Assembly (NCBI GenBank): GCA_965140395.1
Contig: OZ223207.1
Span: 930,001-994,000 of the forward strand
DNA: 64,000 bases
Direction of reading: 5' to 3'
Origin: Parvibaculum sp002684405
Lineage (GTDB): Bacteria; Pseudomonadota; Alphaproteobacteria; Parvibaculales; Parvibaculaceae
The position numbers were made by a program, and so were the translations under genes. Below are positions 18,192 through 26,540 of this stretch, piece by piece. The notes beneath the pieces were generated by a model. It was not told where the DNA came from. It saw nothing but the letters and a program-made list of their open reading frames with translations, and did not search any database. The stretch's first letter is position 1; every line of letters begins with the position of its first letter.

Positions 18192-20438
18192 ATGGCCAAA
18201 GTTGCGCCGCCCCCCGAACCCGAGCATGACGTCAATCTGCGCGAAGCGCTGGAGGAGCGATACCTTGCCTATGCGCTCTCCACCATCATGCACCGCGCGT
18301 TGCCGGATGTGCGCGACGGGCTGAAGCCGGTGCATCGCCGCGTGCTTTATGCGATGCGTCAGCTCAAGCTCGATCCCGGCTCCGGCTTCAAGAAATGCGC
18401 CCGCGTGGTCGGCGACGTGATCGGCCGGTACCACCCGCATGGTGACCAGTCGGTCTATGACGCGCTGGTGCGTCTCGCGCAGGATTTTTCCGTGCGCTAT
18501 CCGCTGGTGGACGGGCAGGGCAATTTCGGCAATGTGGACGGCGATAACGCCGCCGCCATGCGATACACCGAAGCGCGGATGACGGAAGTCGCGGCGCTGC
18601 TGCTGGACGGGATCGACGAGGACACGGTCGATTTCCGTGACACCTATGACGGCGAGGACAGCGAACCCATCGTTCTGCCGGGCGCTTTCCCGCAGCTTCT
18701 TGCCAATGGCGCGGCGGGCATCGCGGTCGGCATGGCGACCAGCATACCGCCGCACAATGTCGCCGAGCTTTGCGATGCGGCGCTGCATCTCATCAAGCAT
18801 CCCAATGCTTCTGCGGCCAAGCTCGTCGAGCTTGTGCCGGGACCGGATTTCCCGACCGGCGGGGTGATCGTTGAGTCCAAGGAATCTATTGCCGAAGCCT
18901 ATGCGACGGGCCGGGGCGGGTTCCGCGTGCGCGCGAAGTGGGAAAAGGAAGAGCTGCCGCGCGGGCTGTGGCAGATCGTCGTCACCGAAATCCCCTATAT
19001 GGTCCAGAAGTCGAAGCTGGTGGAAAAGCTCGCCGAGCTTCTGACGGCGCGCAAACTGCCGCTGCTCGAAGATGTCAGGGATGAGTCGGCGGAGGAAATC
19101 CGCCTCGTGCTGGTGCCGCGGAGCAAGACGGTCGATCCGGAACATCTGATGGAGTCGCTCTTCAAGGCGAGCGATCTGGAAAGCCGTTTCCCGCTCAACC
19201 TCAACGTGCTGTCGGCGGGGCAGGTGCCCGGCGTGATGAATTTGCGCGAGGCCCTTCGCGCCTGGCTCGAACACCGCAAGGAAGTGCTGGTCCGCCGCAC
19301 CAATTTCCGCCTCGACAAGATCGAAAAGCGGCTGGAGGTGCTGGACGGATATCTGATTGCCTATCTCAATCTCGATGAGGTGATCCGCATCATCCGCGAG
19401 GAGGACGAGCCCAAGAAGCAGCTCATCAAGACCTTCAAGCTCACCGACAATCAGGCGGAAGCCATCCTCAACATGCGCCTGCGGTCCCTGCGCAAGCTTG
19501 AGGAAATGGAGATCAGGACCGAGCACAATTCTCTCAGCGACGAGCAGAAGAAGCTGAAGACGCTGATGAAATCGGAAAAGGCGCAGTGGGACAGGATCGG
19601 CGACGAAATCAAGTCGCTGAAAACGACCTTCGGTCCCAAGACCGAGCTTGGCCGCCGCCGCTCGCAATTTTCCGATGTGCCGCAAATCGAAGAAGTGCCG
19701 CTCGAGGCGATGATCGAGCGCGAGCCCATTACCGTGGTCTGCTCGAACAAGGGCTGGATCAGGGCGATGAAAGGGCATCTCGCCGAGGATGCCGAAATCA
19801 AGTTCAAGGAAGGCGATGACGAGAAGTTTCGCCTTCATGCGCACACCACCGACAAGGTCGTCATCTTTGCGACCAATGGACGGTTCTATACGCTGGGCGC
19901 GGACAAGCTGCCGGGCGGGCGCGGTCATGGCGAACCGATCCGTCTGCTGATCGATCTCGATGAAAGTCACGACATCGTTCAGCTCTTCGTGCACGAACCG
20001 GAACGCAAGCTCCTGGTCGCCTCGCGCGAAGGCTATGGCTTCGTCGTGCCGGAAGCCGAAGTCGTGGCGATGCGCCGCGCGGGCAAGCAGGTGCTCAACG
20101 TCTCCGGTCAGGACGAGGCGGTGGTCTGCGCCGTCGTGTCGGGCGATTATGTGGCGGTGATCGGCGAGAACCGGAAGCTTCTCTGTTTTCCGCTGAACGA
20201 GCTGAACGAGATGACCCGCGGCAAGGGCGTGCGTCTGCAGCGCTACAAGGATGGCGGCCTTGGCGATGTAAAGACCTTCACGCTGAAGCAGGGTCTTATC
20301 GCCTATGACCGGTCCAACCGGGCGCGCACTTTCGACTCGCTCAAGGACTGGCTCGGCCAGCGCGCGCAGGCGGGCCGCCTGCCGCCCAAGGGATTCCCGG
20401 TTGGGCACAATTTCGGCGGCGGCTTCGGTTCCGCGTGA
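18192..20438 (+). CDS. parC: DNA topoisomerase IV subunit A
   Basis: A 748-residue subunit that cuts and rejoins DNA to unlink daughter chromosomes. The start matches LREALEERYLAYALSTIMHRALPD; catalytic Tyr125 lies in AAMRYTEARM. The coiled-coil and tower region covers about 330-490, and the C-terminal beta-pinwheel follows. Where E. coli GyrA and ParC have Ser after HPHGD, this protein has HPHGDQSVYD, with Gln. The open frame extends upstream into the repeat, which is not coding; ATG 18192 is chosen. parE is not nearby. Confidence 0.96.
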   Translation: MAKVAPPPEPEHDVNLREALEERYLAYALSTIMHRALPDVRDGLKPVHRRVLYAMRQLKLDPGSGFKKCARVVGDVIGRYHPHGDQSVYDALVRLAQDFSVRYPLVDGQGNFGNVDGDNAAAMRYTEARMTEVAALLLDGIDEDTVDFRDTYDGEDSEPIVLPGAFPQLLANGAAGIAVGMATSIPPHNVAELCDAALHLIKHPNASAAKLVELVPGPDFPTGGVIVESKESIAEAYATGRGGFRVRAKWEKEELPRGLWQIVVTEIPYMVQKSKLVEKLAELLTARKLPLLEDVRDESAEEIRLVLVPRSKTVDPEHLMESLFKASDLESRFPLNLNVLSAGQVPGVMNLREALRAWLEHRKEVLVRRTNFRLDKIEKRLEVLDGYLIAYLNLDEVIRIIREEDEPKKQLIKTFKLTDNQAEAILNMRLRSLRKLEEMEIRTEHNSLSDEQKKLKTLMKSEKAQWDRIGDEIKSLKTTFGPKTELGRRRSQFSDVPQIEEVPLEAMIEREPITVVCSNKGWIRAMKGHLAEDAEIKFKEGDDEKFRLHAHTTDKVVIFATNGRFYTLGADKLPGGRGHGEPIRLLIDLDESHDIVQLFVHEPERKLLVASREGYGFVVPEAEVVAMRRAGKQVLNVSGQDEAVVCAVVSGDYVAVIGENRKLLCFPLNELNEMTRGKGVRLQRYKDGGLGDVKTFTLKQGLIAYDRSNRARTFDSLKDWLGQRAQAGRLPPKGFPVGHNFGGGFGSA

Positions 20439-20601
20439 TGTGAGCCAGCTATCGAAAAGCGTTGTTTCGCTGCATCTTGCGGCTGCGAATGTCGTTCTTT
20501 CCGTGAATGCGTGACCTGCCTTTCTACGCGTATCCCCGCCCAGGCGGTAGGAATGTGCGTCGGGGGGCCGATGACAGTCATTTGAAGGAGAGCAGGAGCA
20601 G

Positions 20602-21249
20602 ATGAAAAAGCTTCTGATTGCAGGCGCGGCGGCGTTGGCGTGCGCGGTTATTGCCGGTCCGGCAAGCGCCGAAGACAACACGTTCGGTCCCGAACCCAGC
20701 TACAACTGGTCGGGCTTATATCTCGGCCTGCAGGGCGGCTATGGCTGGTCCAAGGACGATTGGGCGGCAAGCAATGTGTCGTTCGACAGCGACGGCATGT
20801 TGCTGGGCGGGACCGCGGGCTTCAACGGGGATACCGGGTCCTGGGTGTTCGGCGCGGAAGCCGATATTGCGTGGGCGGATATTTCCGGCGAGCAGAGCGC
20901 TTGCAGCCTTGGCGGCGGATGCGAAACCAAGATGGAATATTTCGGCACGTTCCGTGGCCGGCTTGGCTATGACCTCGGCAGCGTGGACCAGGGTTTGCTG
21001 GTTTACGGGACGGGCGGTATCGCAATCGGTGGACTGAACTACAAGTCCGCAGGCGGCGGCGAAGACTTCAACACCGGCACGGGCTGGGTGCTTGGCGGGG
21101 GTGTCGAGACCACGTTCGGCGACAAGTCCAGCGCCAAGCTCGAATATCTGCATTACGAGCTTGAAGCCGATGCGACGCTCAGCACGGCGGCGTTCAACCC
21201 CCATACCAAGGGCGAGATCGTTCGCGCAGGATATAATATCCGCTTCTGA
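20602..21249 (+). CDS. Outer-membrane beta-barrel protein (Omp25/RopB-like)
   Basis: A 215-residue protein with a clear Sec signal peptide (MKKLLIAGAAALACAV, cleavage near PASAED) followed by a small beta-barrel domain. The NWSGLYLGLQGGYGW start, Gly/aromatic alternation and terminal GEIVRAGYNIRF with final Phe are typical of rhizobial 25-31 kDa outer-membrane proteins. GGAGAGCAGGAG precedes the ATG. It appears to be a single-gene unit with its own terminator. It probably has a structural role in the outer membrane; no pore specificity can be read. Confidence 0.88.
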   Translation: MKKLLIAGAAALACAVIAGPASAEDNTFGPEPSYNWSGLYLGLQGGYGWSKDDWAASNVSFDSDGMLLGGTAGFNGDTGSWVFGAEADIAWADISGEQSACSLGGGCETKMEYFGTFRGRLGYDLGSVDQGLLVYGTGGIAIGGLNYKSAGGGEDFNTGTGWVLGGGVETTFGDKSSAKLEYLHYELEADATLSTAAFNPHTKGEIVRAGYNIRF

Positions 21250-21281
21250 TCGGAACGGCGCACTGGGTGACGGTGCAAAGG

Positions 21282-21318
21282 AAAAAGCCCCGGCAAAAAT
21301 ATGCCGGGGCTTTTTTTT
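21282..21318. terminator. Strong terminator between converging genes
   Basis: AAAAAGCCCCGGCA (21282-21295) pairs with the TGCCGGGGCTTTTT that starts at 21302, followed by more T. The A-run on the left makes it work in both directions, serving the outer-membrane gene and the 21324-21806 gene on the minus strand. Confidence 0.9.
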
Positions 21319-21323
21319 GTCGA

Positions 21324-21806
21324 TTACTCGATCGTCACCTGTTGGCGGCCTTCATAGCCCCAGTAGCGGATAAAGAGCACATAGTCGCCGGGCTGGACGC
21401 GGCGCCGGTCCAGTTCGAGCGTGAACTTGTCCGTCATCTTGTGATGGGGTTCGATGAAATTCGTCGCGGGCACGTCGGCGCAATTCGCATCGGGAAGCTG
21501 CGCCTCGATCAGCGCGCCATCCGTATCGAGCAGGAACCACTGGAATATCTTGCACTGCGTTTCGGACCGGACGGTCAGCGTCTCGTCGCTGTCATTGACG
21601 ATGGTCACATCGGCGCTCAGCGTCGGGCCTCGATTGTCCCCATAGTCCACGGTCTGTTCGATGGTTGCGTCCATGCGGACGGGATCGCCCATGTCCACCT
21701 TGCCGGTGTAGATGAAATAGGCGATGACGCCGACCACCGAGAGCATGACGAGCGAGGAGAGGGAGACGGTACGCCGCAGCGAACTGCGCTGATCTTCCGG
21801 GGACAT
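21324..21806 (-). CDS. Membrane-anchored hypothetical protein
   Basis: A 160-residue protein with one N-terminal membrane helix (SLSSLVMLSVVGVIAYFIYTG). The remaining 115 residues look like a beta-sandwich facing the periplasm (DATIEQTVDYGDNRG, ADVTIVNDSDETL, KFTLELDRRRVQPGDYVLFIRY). It has two Cys residues (ETQCKIF and DANCADV) that could pair. I do not recognise a named family. It lies nine bases before the TRAP large permease gene in transcription terms (downstream of it), so it may be carried on the same mRNA. Confidence 0.65.
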   Translation of the reverse strand: MSPEDQRSSLRRTVSLSSLVMLSVVGVIAYFIYTGKVDMGDPVRMDATIEQTVDYGDNRGPTLSADVTIVNDSDETLTVRSETQCKIFQWFLLDTDGALIEAQLPDANCADVPATNFIEPHHKMTDKFTLELDRRRVQPGDYVLFIRYWGYEGRQQVTIE

Positions 21807-21815
21807 GGGGATCCT

Positions 21816-23384
21816 TTATCCGAAAATGAGATGGGGGAGCCAGGTAGCGAGCCCCGGCACGAGGGCGATCACGATGAGTGCGAAAATCTGGATCATCACG
21901 AAGGGAACGACCCCGCGATAGATCTGGGCGGTGCGGATCGTTTCGGGGGCGACGCCGCGTAGATAGAAGAGCGCAAAGCCGAAGGGCGGCGTCAGGAACG
22001 AGGTCTGCAGGTTGATGGCCATCATGATGCCGAGCCAGATGGGGTCGATCCCCATTTGCAGCAGAACCGGCGCGACGAGCGGCACGACCACGAAGACGAT
22101 CTCGATGAAATCGAGAAAGAAGCCGAGCAGGAACATGATCGCCATGACGGTGATCATCGCGCCGACGGCGCCGCCCGGCATATTGGTCAGGAAGTGCTCC
22201 ACCGTGGTGTCGCCGCCCAGCCCGCGGAAGACGAGGCTGAAGAGCGCCGCGCCGATCAGGATGATGAACACCATGGAGGTGACGCGCGCGGTCGATTGCG
22301 ACACTTCCTGAAGCGTTCCCTGCCGGGCAAGCTGGACAAGGCTTGCGAGCAGGCCCCAGGCGATGGCGGCGCAAAACACGAATGCCGCCGCGATGCCGAT
22401 CATGTCGACTATGCCGATGTTGTTGCGCGAGGTGCGCAGATCCATGAAGGAGGTTTCGATCAGCAGGGCGACGAGCGCCAGCGCGGCAATGCGCACGGCG
22501 CGCCGTGTGCGCTCATGCCGCTCGCCCGCCAGCAGGATCGCGCCGACCGCCCCTACGGCCGCGGCTTCCGTCGGCGTCGCGATACCGGCCAGGATCGAGC
22601 CCATCACCGAAATGATGAGCGTGACCGGCGGGATCAGCGCGCGCAGCGTGCGGCTGTAGAGTTCCTTGCGCGTCAGGTCGTCTTCCGGCGGCATGGTGGG
22701 CGAGGAGGCCGGATCGGAATAGGCGCGCCAGGCCTGATAGGCGATGTAGAAGCCGACCAGCATCAGGCCGGGAATGATCGCGCCGGCAAAGAGATCGCCT
22801 ACCGAAATCGTGTCGAGCGCGAAAATGCCCTGCGCGCGCTGCGCATCTGCATAGGCGTTGGACATGGTGTCGCCCAGCAGCACCAGCACGATGGAGGGCG
22901 GGATGATCTGGCCAAGCGTTCCGGCCGCTGCGATGGAGCCGCAGGCAAGCGAGGGGTCGTAGCCGCGCCGCACCATGGTGGGGAGCGAGAGGAGCCCCAT
23001 CGTCACCACGGTCGCACCGACGATGCCGGTGGAGGCGGCGAGCAATGCGCCGACGATGGAGACCGAAAAGCCAAGCCCCCCGCGCAGGCTGCCGAAGAGC
23101 CGCGCCATGTTTTCGAGCAGCTCCTCCGCCACGCGGGAACGCTCCAGCATGGTGCCCATGAAGATGAAGAGCGGCACCGCCATCAGCACTTCGTTCGTCA
23201 TGTTGCCGTAGATGCGCTGAGGCAGCACGGCCATGAAGCCGAAGTCGAAGACGCCGAACCACATGCCGGCAAGGCCGAAGATCAGTGCCACGCCCGCCAG
23301 TGTGAAGGCGACGGGAAAGCCGCACAGCAGCGCGCCGCAGGCCACGGCGAACATCAGAATGTCTAGCCACTCGCTGATTGCCAT
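21816..23384 (-). CDS. dctM: TRAP transporter large permease (DctM type)
   Basis: A 522-residue polytopic membrane protein, the ion-coupled channel subunit of a TRAP transporter. Family motifs include AVPLFIFMGTMLERS, GGLGFSVSIVGALLAASTG, PPSIVLVLLGDTM and TPTEAAAVGAVGAI. It is about 90 residues longer than plain DctM; the extra helices around 280-370 are typical of the branch paired with TakP-like binding proteins. It starts nine bases after dctQ in the same operon. Confidence 0.93.
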   Translation of the reverse strand: MAISEWLDILMFAVACGALLCGFPVAFTLAGVALIFGLAGMWFGVFDFGFMAVLPQRIYGNMTNEVLMAVPLFIFMGTMLERSRVAEELLENMARLFGSLRGGLGFSVSIVGALLAASTGIVGATVVTMGLLSLPTMVRRGYDPSLACGSIAAAGTLGQIIPPSIVLVLLGDTMSNAYADAQRAQGIFALDTISVGDLFAGAIIPGLMLVGFYIAYQAWRAYSDPASSPTMPPEDDLTRKELYSRTLRALIPPVTLIISVMGSILAGIATPTEAAAVGAVGAILLAGERHERTRRAVRIAALALVALLIETSFMDLRTSRNNIGIVDMIGIAAAFVFCAAIAWGLLASLVQLARQGTLQEVSQSTARVTSMVFIILIGAALFSLVFRGLGGDTTVEHFLTNMPGGAVGAMITVMAIMFLLGFFLDFIEIVFVVVPLVAPVLLQMGIDPIWLGIMMAINLQTSFLTPPFGFALFYLRGVAPETIRTAQIYRGVVPFVMIQIFALIVIALVPGLATWLPHLIFG

Positions 23385-23392
23385 TTGCGTGC

Positions 23393-23923
23393 TCAGATAT
23401 GTTGTTCGTCTTCTTCCACGGGCAGTTCAAGCCCCCGGAGAACACGCAATGAATGGATGAGCGTCGAGAGACCCTGCAGCGCCAGCAAAACGGCGAAGAC
23501 CGGGATCACGCTTTTCAGCAGGAAGACGGCCTGGATGCCGCTGGTTTCCTTTGAGCCCTCGTGAACGAGCCATGAGGTGCGTACATAGGGCCAGGCCACG
23601 GTGACGATGAGATAGCAGACCGGCCAGAGAAAAAGCAGGACGCCCGCCATATCCACCGACGCCTTGAAGCGGGGCGAGGCCTCCCGGTAGATCACGTCCA
23701 CGCGCACATGGGCATTATGCAGCAGCGTGTAGCCCGCCAGCAGCATGAACATGGAGGCGTGCATATAGACGATGGATTCCTGCGTCCAGATCGAGCCGAG
23801 GCCGAAGACGTAACGCATCACCACCACGACGAACTGCGTCAGCACCATGAGGACCGCGAGCCAGGACAGCACGCGGCCGATGCGTTCGTTGAGGCCATCG
23901 ATAGCATCGGCCACTTGCTTCAT
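23393..23923 (-). CDS. dctQ: TRAP transporter small permease (DctQ type)
   Basis: A 176-residue membrane protein with four predicted helices (VLSWLAVLMVLTQFVVVVM, MHASMFMLLAGYTLL, MAGVLLFLWPVCYLIVTVAW and SVIPVFAVLLALQGL). The conserved helix-1 region and HNAHVRVDVIY loop match DctQ. GGAGGA (23932-23937) lies eight bases before ATG 23923. In this sequence the frame is also open upstream through the frameshifted end of dctP, which would give a 542-residue fusion; the internal ribosome site argues for a separate gene. Confidence 0.88.
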   Translation of the reverse strand: MKQVADAIDGLNERIGRVLSWLAVLMVLTQFVVVVMRYVFGLGSIWTQESIVYMHASMFMLLAGYTLLHNAHVRVDVIYREASPRFKASVDMAGVLLFLWPVCYLIVTVAWPYVRTSWLVHEGSKETSGIQAVFLLKSVIPVFAVLLALQGLSTLIHSLRVLRGLELPVEEDEQHI

Positions 23924-23940
23924 TGCGTCATTCCTCCGGC

Positions 23941-25021
23941 TCAGGCGTCTTCGCGCGCCTGCACGAAGGCCTGTTCGCCGATGCGGGGTCCATCCCTTCG
24001 ACAAGGCCAGCGACTGGCTGAAGCTTTCGAACACTTTCTTGGCATAGGGGTCGGAGTCGGCTGTCTCCTGCAGCACTTCCGCGGATGCCTTTTTCAGCGC
24101 CGCCATGATCTCCGGCGAGAACTCGCGCAGCTTCACGCCGTGCTTCTCTGTCAGCGTCTTCAGGGCCTGGCCGTTGAAGTGGTTGTATTCGGCGAGCGAG
24201 TAGCAGTTCTCCGCGATGCAGGCAGCCTTGACGACTTCCTTTTGCGAATTGGTCAGCGAGTTCCAGACCGTGAGATTGAAGCCCGCCGACATGCAGGAAC
24301 CCGGCTCGTGCCAGCCCGGCCAGTAATAATAGTCGGCGACCTGATAGAAGCCGAACGACATGTCGTTCCAGGGGCCGACCCATTCGGTCGCGTCGATGGC
24401 GCCACTTTGCAGGCTGGGGAAGATTTCGCTGCCCGCCATCGTCACCGCTGCCGCGCCCAGCTTGCGCATCACTTCGCCGCCGAGGCCCGGCATACGGATC
24501 TTCAGGCCCTTGAGGTCTTCCAGCGAATTGATTTCCTTGCGGTACCAGCCCGCCAGCTGCACGCCGGAATTGCAGGCCGCGAAAGCCTTGATGTTGAACT
24601 GCGCGGAGAGGTCGTCCCAGAGCTTCTGGCCGCCGCCATGGTAGATCCAGGCATTGATCTCGTTCGCAGTCATGCCGAAGGGGACGGCGGTGAAGAAGTT
24701 GAAGGCCTTGGACTTGCCCTGCCAGTAATATTCGGCGCCGTGATAGATGTCGGCCGCGCCGCCGGACACCGCGTCGAAGGCTTCCAGTGCGGGCACCAGT
24801 TCACCCGCCGCATAGACTTTCACCGTCAGCGTGCCGTCGGTCATGTCGGTGATGCGCTTGGCGAGACGCGCAGCGGATGTCCCCATGCCCGGAAAATTCT
24901 GCGGCCATGTCGTCACCATTTTCAGCGTGCGCTTGCCCGAGGCGATGGCCGGTGCAGGCAGTGTTGCAGCGGCGACGGCGGTTGTGCCGGCGCCGGTCAG
25001 AAACGAGCGGCGTTTCATCAA
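23941..25021 (-). pseudogene. dctP: TRAP substrate-binding protein (TakP-like) with a frameshift near its end
   Basis: A binding protein with a Tat signal (KRRSFLTGAG, cleavage near PAIASG). LKMVTTWPQNFPGMG, ATEWVGPWNDM and YYYWPGWHEPG match TakP-type 2-oxoacid-binding proteins. The frame is intact to SLALSKGWT. A run of four G at 23985-23988 (C on the coding strand) then throws it into the dctQ frame. With three bases there the protein would end RIGEQAFVQAREDA-stop at 23941, four bases before the dctQ ribosome site, about 359 residues. This could be a sequencing error or a real indel; function may survive because only the last 16 or so residues change. Confidence 0.85.
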
Positions 25022-25157
25022 TGGGCTCCCCGAATGCTAATCCCCAACAGGTCGCGTCCCGCAGGCCTTGCAGCGGGACGGCTTGCGCAGCCCTTGTTGC
25101 CCGGGTTCTTGCGCGCGGGCCAGTATAGGCGCGCGCCGCGAGGGTGCAATGGGGGGC

Positions 25158-25727
25158 TCAAATGGCTGATTTCGGCGAATTTTGCGAGGCTTTCGCAGCG
25201 ATTTCGCGAACCAGCTCCTCGACGCAGGCTTCGGGGCTGCGGCCTGCCGTATCGATCAAGATTCGCTCAATATGCCAGTCGTGATATTCGCGGGCCTGCA
25301 CCTTCTGCCAGTCCGGCAGTCTGAGCCCCTCGATGTCCGTGATACGGCCTTCCACCCGGGTGCGGTGTTCGTCGGCGTCGGAGCAGGTGATTTCCACGTC
25401 AATGGCGGGAGAGCCCGCGACTTGTGCCGTCTTGCGCCAGGCATCGCGGGTGATGCGCAGCGGATTGACGCTGTCGGCCACGACTAGCGCCCCGAGCCGC
25501 AGATTGTCCTTAGCCAGCGCATAGCCGACGCGGTAACCGCTGTCGGGCACCTTGGACATATCGATGCCCGCATTCTCCATGGTCTGCTCGATCGTATCGA
25601 TACGCAGATGCACGGCGCCCAGACGGCGGGCCAGATCGCGGGCGATGGTCGTCTTGCCGCTGCCGGGCAGGCCGGAAAAGACGATGAGAAGGGGGCCTGA
25701 TATCCGGCCCGGCGCGTCAGAAGGCAT
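25158..25727 (-). CDS. P-loop kinase-like ATPase
   Basis: A 189-residue protein with Walker A GLPGSGKT (residues 19-26), then VHLRIDTIEQ as in small nucleotide or sugar kinases. VVADSVNPLRITRDAWR and the LID-like EHRTRVEGRI follow. Small AAA-type proteins of this kind phosphorylate nucleotides, sugars or antibiotics; the substrate cannot be told. ATG 25727 overlaps the bpt stop by 11 bases. A longer frame to 25946 lies inside bpt and is rejected. Probably coexpressed with bpt. Confidence 0.82.
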   Translation of the reverse strand: MPSDAPGRISGPLLIVFSGLPGSGKTTIARDLARRLGAVHLRIDTIEQTMENAGIDMSKVPDSGYRVGYALAKDNLRLGALVVADSVNPLRITRDAWRKTAQVAGSPAIDVEITCSDADEHRTRVEGRITDIEGLRLPDWQKVQAREYHDWHIERILIDTAGRSPEACVEELVREIAAKASQNSPKSAI

Positions 25728-26493
25728 CTTCGTAGCGCCGCCATCCGTCGCGGGTGAGGGCCTCCAGCGGCTGGAAGCGGGTCTTGTAGGCCATCTTGCG
25801 GCAATCGGCGATCCAATAGCCCAGATAGACATAAGGCAGGCCCATCTGTCTGGCGCGTTCGATATGTTCCAGCACCATCCAGCTCCCCAGGCTCCGTGTC
25901 GTCGCGGCGGGGGAATAGAAGCTGTAGACCATGGAGAGCCCGTCATGCAGACGGTCGGTCAGCGCCGCGGCGATCAATGGCGGTTTGCCGTCGGGGCCGG
26001 CTGCGGGCGCCTCGTTTGCGGGCGTTTCAGGGTCCGCCACACGGTATTCGATGACGTCGGTCTCGATGGTCGTGTCCTCGATCATGGAGGTGTAGTCCAT
26101 GGCCGTCATATCGGCCATGCCGCCATCGGGATGGCGCGCATCGAGATAGGTCCGCAGCAGGGCGAATTGCTCCTGCGTGGCGCGGGCCGGGCGCGGCGTC
26201 GCGGTGATGTCGGCATTGCGGTTCAGCAGCTTGCGGAAATTCCGGCTCGGCGCGAATTCATCCACGATCACACGGACCGAGACACAGGCATCGCAGCCGT
26301 CGCAGGCGGGCCGGTAGGCGATGTTCTGGCTGCGGCGGAAGCCGGCTTCGGTCAGCAGGTCGTTGAGCGCGACCGGGTCTTCGCCGAGGAGATGGGTGAA
26401 CACCTTCTTCTCGTAGCGTCCGGGCAGATAGGGGCAGGGCTGCGCGGTCGTGATGTAGAACTGCGGATAGCGTATGCCGGCTCGTTCGTTCAA
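25717..26493 (-). CDS. bpt: Aspartate/glutamate leucyltransferase (Bpt)
   Basis: A 258-residue aminoacyl-tRNA protein transferase that attaches Leu to N-terminal Asp or Glu and so marks proteins for ClpS/ClpAP. The N-terminal PCPYLPGRYEKKVFTHL and the CDGCDACVSVRV Cys cluster match the family, as does the Cys-poor GNAT-like C-terminal half (YVYLGYWIADCRKMAYK). Length is normal. It starts 48 bases after the SLC13 gene and overlaps the kinase-like gene. Confidence 0.94.
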   Translation of the reverse strand: MNERAGIRYPQFYITTAQPCPYLPGRYEKKVFTHLLGEDPVALNDLLTEAGFRRSQNIAYRPACDGCDACVSVRVIVDEFAPSRNFRKLLNRNADITATPRPARATQEQFALLRTYLDARHPDGGMADMTAMDYTSMIEDTTIETDVIEYRVADPETPANEAPAAGPDGKPPLIAAALTDRLHDGLSMVYSFYSPAATTRSLGSWMVLEHIERARQMGLPYVYLGYWIADCRKMAYKTRFQPLEALTRDGWRRYEDAF

Positions 26494-26540
26494 CCTGATC
26501 CTCGTTTGTCCTCGTCCCTGTCAGGGCCGCCGGTCTGGCC

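Noticed and set aside
18075..20681. 868-residue open frame on the minus strand across parC
   Set aside because: It is the antisense shadow of parC in GC-rich sequence, has no domain that I recognise and runs through the repeat.
23393..25021. A natural DctP-DctQ fusion protein
   Set aside because: Topology, the internal ribosome site and the exact fit of a one-base correction point to a frameshift.
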